Source: Marinobacterium_A aestuariivivens (GTDB lineage: Bacteria > Pseudomonadota > Gammaproteobacteria > Pseudomonadales > Balneatricaceae). From it: DNA of 64,000 bases. Positions within the stretch are counted from its first letter, which is position 1; each line of letters begins with the position of its first letter. The stretch is taken from contig NZ_JBHSWE010000001.1 in the NCBI RefSeq assembly GCF_042661465.1, forward strand, positions 2,728,001 through 2,792,000. Direction: 5' to 3'. Below are positions 50,238 through 58,447 of the stretch, piece by piece. A program made the translations under genes and the position numbers. Below the pieces are notes generated by a model. That model did not search any database and was not told where the DNA came from. It saw nothing but the letters and a program-made list of their open reading frames with translations.

Positions 50238-51065
50238 ATGCCTATACAAAAACTAGATCTTGGGTCTATTGAGTCTTTATCAAAAATCTTAGGTGATACG
50301 GTCGAAGGACTCAGTGGCAGCGAGATAACCAAGTTCCTTGGTGAGTGCGATATAGAAGACCCAGGTCTCAACTCAACTAAATGGCGACGCCTCTACGATT
50401 CGCTTAGCATAAAGCAGGAGTCGGACCGGTGTGCGAACAATGTGCTCAGATTCTTACAGCATGTGATGAGACCCTCAAGACACTTCGATAACCATGCTTG
50501 GTTCGAAGACACTCGGCAGAGGCTTAACCGTGTACTCTGGTTCGAGGGACTCGAGCTTGAAGAAAACGGGGTCGTTCGGAAAGTATCTAAAGTAAACACA
50601 CTTTCTGAGGCTGCGGAGCGTGCAACAAAGCTCAAAAAGAGCCTTTTGGCTAGAAAGGTTCACCAAGACGTGCTTCTATTTTGCAGAGAGGAGCTGCTGG
50701 TCGATAACTACTTTCACGCAGTTTTTGAAGCCACGAAAAGTATCGCAGATAAGATTCGAAACAAAACAGGGTTAACGCTTGATGGTGCTGCTCTCGTTGA
50801 TGAAGCTTTCTCATTCAAAGGAAAGGTACCTCACCTCGCATTGAGCTCGCTCGAAACTGAGAGCCAGCAGAGTGAGCAAAAGGGTTTCTGCAATTTGCTT
50901 AAAGGAGTTTTCGGTACATTTAGGAATACGGCGGCACATTCACCGAAGATAACCTGGAAAATTGAGGAGCAGGACGCATTGGACATTCTGTCTACCATAT
51001 CCCTTATTCATCGACGGCTTGACGATGCGATTGAGGCCAAGAAGGTTTATCTAGGAAGGCCCTAA
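50238..51065 (+). CDS. TIGR02391/Ymh-family protein
   Basis: A 275-aa soluble protein whose C-terminal half matches the Hypoth_Ymh family: LFCREELLVDNYFHAVFEAT, DGAALVDEAFSF and the signature GTFRNTAAHSPKITW. The family is scattered in mobile and defence-related regions and its activity is unknown. ATG 50238 is chosen because the 27 upstream residues come from the hairpin region. It follows the RT gene by 86 bases and may be a passenger or an extra component. AT-rich codon use. Confidence 0.78.
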   Translation: MPIQKLDLGSIESLSKILGDTVEGLSGSEITKFLGECDIEDPGLNSTKWRRLYDSLSIKQESDRCANNVLRFLQHVMRPSRHFDNHAWFEDTRQRLNRVLWFEGLELEENGVVRKVSKVNTLSEAAERATKLKKSLLARKVHQDVLLFCREELLVDNYFHAVFEATKSIADKIRNKTGLTLDGAALVDEAFSFKGKVPHLALSSLETESQQSEQKGFCNLLKGVFGTFRNTAAHSPKITWKIEEQDALDILSTISLIHRRLDDAIEAKKVYLGRP

Positions 51066-51700
51066 AAAACCTAAACAGAGGAATTCCGGGGCAGTATATC
51101 TATAGCTGATACCTGACTTAATTTTTGTCATGAAAAATCCATCATTGGACAAGGAAGTAGCATATGGCAGGATATCTCGAACTGTTGCACCAGAATACAA
51201 AAATTACCTAGTCCAAGCGGTAATGATGTCCGTGTCAAAAAGGAAATGGTGTTCATCGAAATCGTATGCTACCCCCAAATTCATTACACTGATATATTGG
51301 TTTAAACATGGGCAGAAATGATCCGTTTATCAGGAAGTGGCAACTGGCTGATAAATACATACGAAATTATAAACATGCGTGTACAATTCCAGGTGAGTTC
51401 CGTTGATAGTATACCTAATTCCGTGCTTATCAATGTCGGCTTTGTGCCGTATGCGACGCCACTTGGTTGCTCCGTGCCTGTTACTACTCTGAGCGGAGAT
51501 GCAGGCACTATCTGATGTGAGCTTTGAATAGCGATTTCTATCTGCATGCAGATATTGTTGAAATCGTGTGATCAGCTCGTGCTGGAATTGTTCCTGAAAT
51601 GGTCTAATATTAACAAGTATTTGTCGACAGTACGTAGGACGATAGATAAATGCTGCTTTGCTATTAGTAGCGCCAAAATCCAATCTAGAAGGAGTTAGAC
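51066..51700. other. Gene-poor stretch with repeat fragments
   Basis: It contains AATTCCGGGGCAGTATAT (51082-51099) and AGTATACCTAATTCC followed by ATCAATGTCGGCTTTGTGCC (51408-51448), both members of repeats found again at 52804, 53901 and 56715. Short open frames here lack ribosome sites and I do not call them. Confidence 0.5.
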
Positions 51701-51850
51701 ATGGCTGTTAAACACAAGCCTACTGGAGAAGTTCACAGAGGAACCAAAGGCGGTACAACAGGATGTGGTTTTAATACTAATGACCATCCGGATCACTGGG
51801 TAAACAGCTCTGAGAAAATCACCTGTGATAAAAATGGGTGCAAAAATTAG
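51701..51850 (+). CDS. Small Cys/His protein (49 aa)
   Basis: A short gene with a strong ribosome site (AGAAGGAGTTAGAC before the ATG). The product begins MAVKHKPTGEVHRGTKGGTT and continues with Cys22, His29, His32, Cys42 and Cys47 (TGCGFNTNDHPDHW, ITCDKNGCKN), a possible zinc-ribbon-like module. I recall very similar 45-50-aa proteins of unknown function in mobile gene cassettes, which suggests a real gene. A long hairpin follows the stop codon directly. Confidence 0.65.
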   Translation: MAVKHKPTGEVHRGTKGGTTGCGFNTNDHPDHWVNSSEKITCDKNGCKN

Positions 51851-51907
51851 CACGTATACGTAATTTCACCCATCCAATGCTGTTCATGAGATGGTGAAAT
51901 TAAGTGC
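51850..51907. other. Long hairpin after the 49-aa gene
   Basis: GCAC and TAATTTCACC-CATC pair with GATGGTGAAATTA and GTGC, with one bulged C and a 13-base loop. It may be a terminator or a folded recombination site; it has no T-tract. Confidence 0.5.
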
Positions 51908-51940
51908 ACAATTAGTAATTCAAACTTCTCGGGAGTCACC

Positions 51941-52006
51941 GGTCAGGTCTTTCATTTCATATTCTTATGAAATTCATCAGGCTAAGGTGAATTGTGAGAC
52001 CTGACC
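51941..52006. repeat. Nested inverted repeats
   Basis: GGTCAGGTCT (51941-51950) pairs perfectly with AGACCTGACC (51997-52006). Inside, ATTTCATA and TATGAAAT (51954-51973) pair around TTCT. It lies ahead of the 225-aa gene. Confidence 0.6.
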
Positions 52007-52058
52007 CTTCTCACATATAGTCAACTTCGGCATAATTGATGGCTAGCGTTAAACACAA

Positions 52059-52736
52059 ATGAAAAAGTCGTGGAACCTCAAACAGCTTCGGGATGAGATC
52101 CGGGCAAGACGGTCAGACAGCGAGGAGTTACTTGAAATAGTTAACTCGATTGACCGGTACATTCAGATTTTTCTCTTTCATATGGAAAGGGCTAGAGATG
52201 CAATGAACGAAGTGGTAGATACCGAGACGCCGAGCAGTAAAGAACATTTGAATTACGTATTCGGTATTTCTGATCGACAAGATGATTACTATTTAGCTAA
52301 ACTGGCTAGTGAGGCTCACATTTTGGGGATCATTCATACCACAAGGGCTGTATTTGATGTTTTCGCTTTTTTGGTTAATGGTGTTCTTTTAAATGGTGCT
52401 ATCCCGAAAAATAAATGTGATATTAGAGCGGTGGTCAAAGTCTTGCAGCCATCGCCTCTTAAGAGTGAATTGAAAACGCTAATAGAATCATACTGGTTCA
52501 AGTATATTTCCGCTTTTATAAACATATCAAAACACCGGATGCTTGTGAAGCACTCTTTCCACGTTGGTTTCCAAGATTCATATACTGGAATTCGTGTCGG
52601 AGCATTCGATTATAACAACCAGCAGTATCCACGCTACAAAGCAAACGAGTTGCTGAAAGGAGTAGTTGAAGTTAAAAACAAGATAGTTGATTGTGGGCAA
52701 TATTTAAACAATCAAGTTATTTCTAGAGATGCTTAA
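52059..52736 (+). CDS. Hypothetical helical protein (225 aa)
   Basis: A mainly alpha-helical soluble protein I do not recognise. N-terminal coiled segment (LKQLRDEIRARRSDSEELLE), central hydrophobic helix (HTTRAVFDVFAFLVNGVLLN) and a charged FINISKHRMLVKHSF segment that loosely resembles HEPN-like proteins; this is a guess. The ATG follows CGTTAAACACAA (an attC-core-like GCGTTAAAC four bases upstream) and has no good ribosome site. AT-rich, as the rest of the island. Confidence 0.65.
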   Translation: MKKSWNLKQLRDEIRARRSDSEELLEIVNSIDRYIQIFLFHMERARDAMNEVVDTETPSSKEHLNYVFGISDRQDDYYLAKLASEAHILGIIHTTRAVFDVFAFLVNGVLLNGAIPKNKCDIRAVVKVLQPSPLKSELKTLIESYWFKYISAFINISKHRMLVKHSFHVGFQDSYTGIRVGAFDYNNQQYPRYKANELLKGVVEVKNKIVDCGQYLNNQVISRDA

Positions 52737-53238
52737 AATCTCAACTTGCCTGACAGGCTCTCCGCTGAGCTTCGTCCCTGCCATAAGCGTAACATGGATA
52801 GCTTAATGTCGGCTTTGTGCCGATAGAAACAATGTGGATATGTAATTCAATAACCTTTGGTAGGTGTGCACTGAGTTGTTGACTAAACTAAAGTTTAGTC
52901 GTTTATAATAGATTAGGCACATTGTGATACTTTTGACTTTACGATCGGAGGCGGCGAGGCAGCTTAGGCCGATGAATGACTTAAGTGACGTAAATCAGAC
53001 TCAAAAACGGTATTGGCATGGTGCTCATCTTCCTTGGGACTACAGGCCCTATGCCTTTCGCTGGATAGCAACGAGCGGGGGTAAGGTCTTGTCTTTTGCT
53101 CTGTCCTCTTACCTGAAAGACAAAAGGCAAAACCTGACTCCGCACTCCAATGATCCCGTATTATGGCCTCCACCGGACGGTCTTTCCTCCGCTTCGCTGC
53201 GCAAAGGCCGCCGCTGAATTTTGGCATTAGGACTCGAG
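52737..53238. other. Non-coding stretch with repeat fragments
   Basis: It contains TAATGTCGGCTTTGTGCCG (52804-52822), an island repeat. An open frame at 52924-53217 gives a low-complexity 97-residue product with no ribosome site and is not called. The stretch ends in GGCATTAGGAC, like an attC 3' end, six bases before the next gene. Confidence 0.45.
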
Positions 53239-53772
53239 ATGAAGTATGTACCAATAGTTATTTCTTTACTTGCACTTTGTTTAAGTGTTTTCACATTTTA
53301 TTGGGTTCAGTTAAGGATTAAACATAAACTTCATCTTGTGCGAATTGACAAAGTCGAGGAATTTGACATTCCAATATTTGCTTTAGTTAATAGTGGCACG
53401 AAAGATGTTTTGATAACTTCAGTTGTCGGCTGGTTCAAGCATAGCGATGCCCAGGGAAGCACATCTCCCTCACAACGAGTTGAAATCGGGGAGAAATCAT
53501 CAATGCTGTTAAAAGCAAGTACCGCAGTACAATGCAGAATTACCTTTTTAGAAGAGTTTACAAAAAGTTTTGTCACGAGTGGAAAGTTGCGTGAGGGGTC
53601 TACACCAGATATTTATGAATTTAAATTCATGGTTGAGATAGGTTGGGTTGATTCTCAAGCGCATAGTCACAAGGCGAGAGCTGAAATTGCAAAATACGGA
53701 TTTAGTGAAGATCGAGGCATTCGTATGTTTTCTCCGTTGGAGGCGAAGCACGATTTGTACAAAAAGTCCTAA
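53239..53772 (+). CDS. Hypothetical membrane-anchored protein (177 aa)
   Basis: One N-terminal membrane helix (YVPIVISLLALCLSVFTFYW) followed by a soluble, beta-rich domain (FDIPIFALVNSGTKDVLITS, VEIGEKSSMLL) reminiscent of small proteins with an immunoglobulin-like fold. No family recognised. The stop codon TAA is part of the attC-like site that follows, as commonly seen in integron cassettes. Confidence 0.65.
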   Translation: MKYVPIVISLLALCLSVFTFYWVQLRIKHKLHLVRIDKVEEFDIPIFALVNSGTKDVLITSVVGWFKHSDAQGSTSPSQRVEIGEKSSMLLKASTAVQCRITFLEEFTKSFVTSGKLREGSTPDIYEFKFMVEIGWVDSQAHSHKARAEIAKYGFSEDRGIRMFSPLEAKHDLYKKS

Positions 53773-53838
53773 CAAACTCAAGCATACGGAACAGTTTTGA
53801 GCTGCGCTCAAAATTGTCCGGTGTTGCGGATGTTAAGC
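53768..53838 (+). other. attC-like integron recombination site
   Basis: Seventy-one bases from CCTAACAAAC to GATGTTAAGC. The right end GTTAAGC fits the R' consensus GTTRRRY; the left end TCCTAAC fits RYYYAAC except for its first base. Between them CGGAACAGTTTTGAGC and GCTCAAAATTGTCCGG pair imperfectly around TGC, with extra unpaired bases as in folded attC sites. It overlaps the stop codon of the 177-aa gene. No integrase is in the window. Confidence 0.5.
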
Positions 53839-53900
53839 TTCATTCATCCTGAGGGAGAGAAAAATGCCAGAGTAATATGCATTGGTAAAGTGGAATAGTT

Positions 53901-54165
53901 AATTCCGGGGGCAGTATACGTTTTTCCAGTTCATCAATGTCTCCTTTGTGCCGTTAGCCGACGAAGCGTTCAATGCTGCAGTTCGCTTCGCTCTACTGTA
54001 AACCGCTCCTGCGTTTACAGCATTTCCACGGGGTGGCCTTCCACCATCCATGACGGATAGTGCACCCTACGTTTTTTGGGGGTTCCATTATCCCGTTAGG
54101 GCAGGTGGGCACTGGAAGTGCTTTTAGACAAGGCCCGTCAGTGGCGAGGCATGGATGCTTTCCGC
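53901..54165. repeat. Composite repeat, copy 1
   Basis: It includes AATTCCGGGGGCAGTATAC, TCATCAATGT...GTGCCGTTAGC, ATGCTGCAGTTCGCT, CTTCCACCATCCATG, CCCGTTAGGGCAGGT and CGAGGCATGGATGCT. The same blocks in similar order are present at 56715-57013. Confidence 0.6.
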
Positions 54166-54203
54166 TAAAGTGCGAATAGCTTTTTTCACGAAAGGTGATG
54201 TTC

Positions 54204-54485
54204 ATGGAAGAACTGATCGAATCGGCCCTCAGGGGCCTGCTGTCCATTGTCGGCCTGTTGTTTCGCGCATTGGTCTGGCTGGTTGTCGACGTCTGGATCG
54301 GACACATTCTTTGGTACCTGGGCTGGCCGGCCGTTCGAGTTTTGACCTGGGGTCGGTACCCGGAGGTCGCGATCGATGAATATGACAAGGCGGGTATCTT
54401 TGCTGTTGCCTGTGTGAGCGTGGCGGGAGTGGCAGTTCTGATGCTGCCGCTGTTCGTGTTGGAACCGCTCTTTTTCACGGCGTGA
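54204..54485 (+). CDS. Small membrane protein (93 aa)
   Basis: Two hydrophobic helices (LLSIVGLLFRALVWLVVDVW and VACVSVAGVAVLMLPLFVLE) joined by a short polar segment with WGRYPEVAIDEYDKAG. No family recognised. ATG 54204 is 8 bases after AAAGG. GC-rich, so it belongs to the host-like sequence, not the AT-rich island. Confidence 0.65.
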   Translation: MEELIESALRGLLSIVGLLFRALVWLVVDVWIGHILWYLGWPAVRVLTWGRYPEVAIDEYDKAGIFAVACVSVAGVAVLMLPLFVLEPLFFTA

Positions 54486-54572
54486 CCCCGTACCCTATGC
54501 TCGACAGAAGCCAGGCCGGGCTGGTGCTGGAGCAGGTGCTGGGGCCTTGAATCGAGCAGGGGAGGACCTGTC

Positions 54573-55012
54573 GTGGCAAGTTGCGAGTTAAGGCTGGCGG
54601 TGCCGGCCGATCTGGAGGCGATCACAGTCCTGCTGGGCCAGCTCGGCTATCCGGCTTCGGCCACCGAGGTCGCGCGACGGCTGCAGCCTGTAATCGACTC
54701 CAGTGAGCATGCCCTGCTGGTCGCCTGTATCGACGGAAGGGTGATCGGCTGGATCCATGTCCTGCTGATATCGAGCCTCGATGCCGGCCGCTACGCCGAG
54801 ATCGGGACCTTCGTCGTCGACGAAGACCACCGGGGACAAGGGCTCGGCCGGCGCCTGCTCGCTGCTGCGGAGGACTGGTCCCGCCGCCAGGGGTGGACAA
54901 GCTGCGGGTGCGCAGCCGTATCGACAGGATCGAGACCCTGGCCTGGTACCGGCAACAGGGATTCGCCGACACCAAGGTCCAGCAGGTGTTCGACAAGCGA
55001 CTGGAAGGCTGA
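54573..55012 (+). CDS. GNAT-family N-acetyltransferase (frameshift in assembly)
   Basis: A ~146-aa acetyltransferase with acetyl-CoA motif VDEDHRGQGLGRRLL and N-terminal LRLAVPADLEAITVLLGQLG. The frame is lost at four G (54890-54893); a fifth gives RRQGVDKLRVRSRIDRIETL, then AWYRQQGFADTKVQQVFDK and a stop at 55012. The start is GTG 54573 with GGGGAGGA upstream. Acceptor unknown. Confidence 0.85.
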
Positions 55013-55017
55013 GTCGA

Positions 55018-55883
55018 TCAAAACGCGATTTCTCGAAAGTACCGCGTCAACTGCTCCGTCACCAACCGGATCCGCTCGGTGCGGCGCAGGTCCGGGTGGA
55101 TCAGCAGCCAGAGGTCGCTGCTCCTGCCGGGCGGGAACCCGGCTAGACAGACGATCCCCTCCCGCGCCTGATCCAGCGGCAGAAAAGCCAGCCCCTGTCC
55201 CTGTTCGGCGAAGTGAGACATCGCCGTCAACTCGTCGCAGCGGGTGGCAATCTGCGCCGGGTAGTGCTGCTCGAGCCAGCTGAATGCGGGTAGATTCAGC
55301 ATCTGCCCCGCACCGCCGATCAGCCGGTGTGCCGCCAGATCGTCCAGCGAAGCGAGCGGCGCCCTCCCCGCCGGATGGACGGGCGCGGCAAAGACTCCCC
55401 AGGGGATGGATACCAGCTTACGACCGATCAGATGTTCCGGCGGATTGGCGGTGGCGCGGATCGCGATATCGGCGATCCGGCTGTTCATATTCACTTCCAG
55501 ATTGCCGGCAAGCACCTCAATCAGGATCTCCGGATAGGCCTCGCGCAGGGGCCAAGCGCCTGCGGAAGAAAGCGGTTGGCGATATTGTAGGGGGCGGTGA
55601 TCCTGACCCGCCCCTTCGGCTGCACATCCTTGCCGACAAGGCGGCGCTCGATCTCGTCGAACCGGGCGGCGATCTGCCGGCCCTGCTCGAGCAGGCCCTC
55701 ACCCAGCGGGGTCAACACATAACGGTTGTCTATCTTGTCGAACAACCGTCCGCCCAGTTCCGCCTCATACGCCTGCAGCCGTCGGAACATGGTGGAGTGG
55801 TTGACGCCCAGCTCCCGGGCCGCTCCCGACAGCGAACCCGACTCGGCGATCGCCAGAAAACTCTTCAGCCCGTTCCAGTCCAT
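55018..55883 (-). CDS. LysR-family transcriptional regulator (frameshift in assembly)
   Basis: A ~289-aa LTTR: N-terminal HTH (MDWNGLKSFLAIAESGSLSG, GVNHSTMFRRLQAYEAELGG) and a substrate domain (HLIGRKLVSIPWGVFAAPVH). The frame is lost at four C on the coding strand (plus 55548-55551); a fifth gives QALGPLREAYPEILIEVLAG. It is divergent from the adjacent GST gene and probably regulates it through the palindrome at 55905-55918. Confidence 0.88.
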
Positions 55884-55904
55884 CGTTCACTCCCACCTTT
55901 CGCC

Positions 55905-55918
55905 TTGCATATATGCAA
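55905..55918. promoter_or_regulatory. Palindrome between lysR and GST gene
   Basis: TTGCATATATGCAA is a perfect 14-base palindrome in the 117-base divergent region, a candidate LysR-regulator operator. Confidence 0.55.
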
Positions 55919-56000
55919 ACCAGGTTTGGCGCAATTCGCAATTTACCACCACTGATGCACAACTAATACTGTTGCTGTCTGCACAACAGGAGCAACCGTC

Positions 56001-56708
56001 ATGAGTACCGAAATCGGCCGCAACCCGGCAACGGCCGGCATCAACACAGCGCATCTTCACCTGATCAGTCATAAGCTCTGCCCCTATGTGCAACGCTCGG
56101 TGATTACGCTGATCGAGAAGGGGATCCCCTATACCCGCACCGATATCGACCTGGCGGCCAAGCCCGAGTGGTTCCTGCAGCTGTCGCCGACCGGCAAGGT
56201 GCCGCTGTTGCGGGTCGATCAACAGCATACGCTGTTCGAGTCCGCTGTGATCTGTGAGTATCTGGACGAGATCACCGATGGGCCGCTGTTGCCGCATGAA
56301 CCACTGGAGCGGGCTCGGCACAGGGCCTGGATCGAGTTCGGTTCCGCCATCCTGAACCTGATCGCCCGGCTCTACAGCGCGGACGACGAGGCGGAGTTCG
56401 ATGCGGCACGGCTGGCATTGAGGGCGCGTTTCCAGCGGCTGGAGCCGGTCGTCGTGGCCCCCTATTTTACCGGTACCGCCTTCGGCCTGGTCGACGCGGT
56501 GTACGGGCCGATCTTCCGCTACTTCGATGTGTTCGAATCGGTGACCGATCTAAGGATCTTCGAGGGTCTGACCAACGTCCAGTGCTGGCGCCAGGCACTC
56601 GGGGAAAGGGCGTCGGTCCGGCAGGCGGTCAGTGCCGATTATCCACAGGCGCTGCTTGCTTTCGTGCATGCCCGAAACAGTTGGCTTGCAGGTTTGTGTC
56701 GCGGGTGA
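56001..56708 (+). CDS. Glutathione S-transferase family protein (GST1)
   Basis: A 235-aa cytoplasmic GST-fold protein: thioredoxin-like N-terminal domain with SHKLCPYVQRSVITLIEKG and SPTGKVPLLRVDQQHTLFES, then the helical domain (AVYGPIFRYFDVFESV). The active Cys in LCPYVQR suggests an omega-like, thiol-transferase type. It is related to GST2 at 58448-59122 (LCPYVQR, FGPVFRYFDVF), so the two are paralogues. Divergent from the LysR gene. Confidence 0.88.
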   Translation: MSTEIGRNPATAGINTAHLHLISHKLCPYVQRSVITLIEKGIPYTRTDIDLAAKPEWFLQLSPTGKVPLLRVDQQHTLFESAVICEYLDEITDGPLLPHEPLERARHRAWIEFGSAILNLIARLYSADDEAEFDAARLALRARFQRLEPVVVAPYFTGTAFGLVDAVYGPIFRYFDVFESVTDLRIFEGLTNVQCWRQALGERASVRQAVSADYPQALLAFVHARNSWLAGLCRG

Positions 56709-56714
56709 CCTGGG

Positions 56715-57013
56715 ATTCCGGGGACAGGGGATTCCGGGGACAGTATACCTATTACTTACCTCATCAATGTTTGCTTGGTGCCGTTAGCGACGTCGAGTTA
56801 GAACGATGCAGTTCGCTACGCTTAGTGCTCCCTACGTCTGAAGGTGGTACCACAGCCCCGTTAGGGCAGGTAAAGGCTCCTGCATTTCCGGTACGCCGGA
56901 CCGCTGCATACACGCGGGGCGGCCTTCCGCCATCCATGGCGATAAGCCGGCGAGCACTGGGAGTATTTTTTGACAAGGCTCGCCAACGGCCCGTCAGGGA
57001 CGAGGCATGGATG
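56715..57013. repeat. Composite repeat, copy 2
   Basis: It starts with a tandem ATTCCGGGGACAG, then ATTCCGGGGACAGTATAC (56731-56748), TCATCAATGT...GTGCCGTTAGCGAC, GATGCAGTTCGCT, CCCCGTTAGGGCAGGT, CCTTCCGCCATCCATGG and GACGAGGCATGGATGCT. It parallels 53901-54165. Confidence 0.6.
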
Positions 57014-57114
57014 CTGAGCCTGAGATCCGGTACAGGGATGTGCCGTTAGCTCGGTGCGACGCTCGCAGCCCGGAAAATACTCCCAGCGTGCAGCAGTCAC
57101 GGCTTCTTCGGGCG

Positions 57115-57560
57115 TCGTCCCGCGTTTTTGGCCTGTTCCCGGTGGCCCGAATGGGCGGCAATGCGAATCACAGGCGGTCCGCCTATGGGCGCTGTGTAGC
57201 CGAATTAGTGTTCTGGGCACCCGCAGCGTTGCTGCCTGGCCCCGGGGTCGTCTGGGAAGCAGTCGGTTTGAATACGGCCCGGGTCACTGTCAGCAATGGA
57301 GAGCTTTCGCAGGCAGTCGACCTGACGGTGGATGTTGATGGCCGGCCGGTCGAGGTATCCTTCATGTGCTGGAGCAATGCCCCCCCAAAAAGGAATATCG
57401 ACTGCAACCCTTTGGAGGATCGCTCTCGAGCTTTCGCGACATACATGGCTATCGCCTCCCGTTCCGGGTAGAGGCAGGGAACATGTTTGGTACCGATACA
57501 TATTTTGTCTTTTTCAAGGCGGACATCACCGAAATCCGCTTTCCGGAGTCTGGTCAGTAA
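57115..57560 (+). pseudogene. 5'-truncated DUF6544/DUF6920-like gene remnant
   Basis: Two frames together read FGLFPVAR..., AYGRCVAELVFWAPAALLPG, SFMCWSNAPP-KKEYRLQPFGG and LPFRVEAGNMFGTDTYFVFF, matching the C-terminal part of the DUF6544/DUF6920 family. The N-terminal part is missing and replaced by repeat DNA. A shift at seven C (57380-57386) fits the homopolymer error pattern of this sequence. With no start and no 5' half it is probably not functional. Confidence 0.6.
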
Positions 57561-57675
57561 ACTTCTGTATTGGCAACATGTCGGTTAACTGATTACCCGG
57601 AGGATTGAGTTGTTAGCCGTTCGCTCCAGTCGATACGCTAAAATGTATCGATGAACTCGAACATTGGTTGAGGAT

Positions 57676-58305
57676 ATGAACGGAAAGGTTGCCGCAGTTG
57701 GATTCTGGAGTGGCGTTACCGCCTTCACGGCCGCCGTTTCCTACGATCTAGCGCAGATACTTCAGATCGCTGGTGTGCTGCGGTTTCCGGCCGACGAGAT
57801 TTTGATCTATGGAACATCGCTTTGTATCGTTATTCCCTTTTTGCTTGAAATGCTTGCCTTTCATCACCTGACGGTTAAGGAAAAGCAGTTTTGGACACAG
57901 GCCGCACTTGTTTTTTCTATAATCTATGCCGTTTTCGTTACAGCGAACTACGTTGTTCAATTGGCGACAGTCATTCCCGCTAAACTAAGTGGCAATGTAG
58001 ATGCAGTTATCCTGCTCGACCAGACACCACACTCGCTTTTCTGGAATTTTGACGCTATTGGTTACATCTCGATGGGAATATGCACCTTCGTCGCACTGCC
58101 AGCCCTGGGGAAAGCTGGCTTTGAGCGGTGGGTGAGGTTTGCGTTTCTTGCCAATGCGCTCGTCACACCAATGATCGCGACGGTTTACTTCTATCCAAAC
58201 TATTCCCACAAGCTGCTTTTCCTTGGCTTCCCGTGGGCAATTACAGCTCCGCTGTCAATGTTGCTCCTCGCGATACTGTTGCGTAAGAAGCAAGTGTCGC
58301 CCTGA
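57676..58305 (+). CDS. Multi-pass membrane protein (209 aa), unknown
   Basis: About six membrane helices (e.g. LIYGTSLCIVIPFLLEMLAF, ALVFSIIYAVFVTANYVVQL, LSMLLLAILLRKKQ). I recognise no family. ATG 57676 follows TTGAGGAT. GC content is lower than in its neighbours, so it may be acquired. It is monocistronic, flanked by the DUF6544 remnant and the convergent GST2 gene. Confidence 0.72.
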   Translation: MNGKVAAVGFWSGVTAFTAAVSYDLAQILQIAGVLRFPADEILIYGTSLCIVIPFLLEMLAFHHLTVKEKQFWTQAALVFSIIYAVFVTANYVVQLATVIPAKLSGNVDAVILLDQTPHSLFWNFDAIGYISMGICTFVALPALGKAGFERWVRFAFLANALVTPMIATVYFYPNYSHKLLFLGFPWAITAPLSMLLLAILLRKKQVSP

Positions 58306-58447
58306 GCTCCCTGCATTTGGAAGACGAAGTCCGGAGACGGTATACCCAATTCGGAAGGGAGCACCGGAGACCCCTCGATCCCGCGCAGCGAGAGCCCGTC
58401 CAGTGGGTTCTCTACGCTGTCGTCCAGACCTCGCCAAGCGACGGCGG

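Noticed and set aside
51130..51683. Several short open frames on both strands
   Set aside because: They lack ribosome sites, overlap repeat fragments and give no recognisable product.
52924..53217. 97-aa open frame
   Set aside because: No ribosome site, low-complexity product, and it overlaps repeat-like DNA.
53768..53838. Plain rho-independent terminator
   Set aside because: The stem is interrupted by unpaired bases and has no T-tract; the end cores fit attC better, though with moderate confidence.
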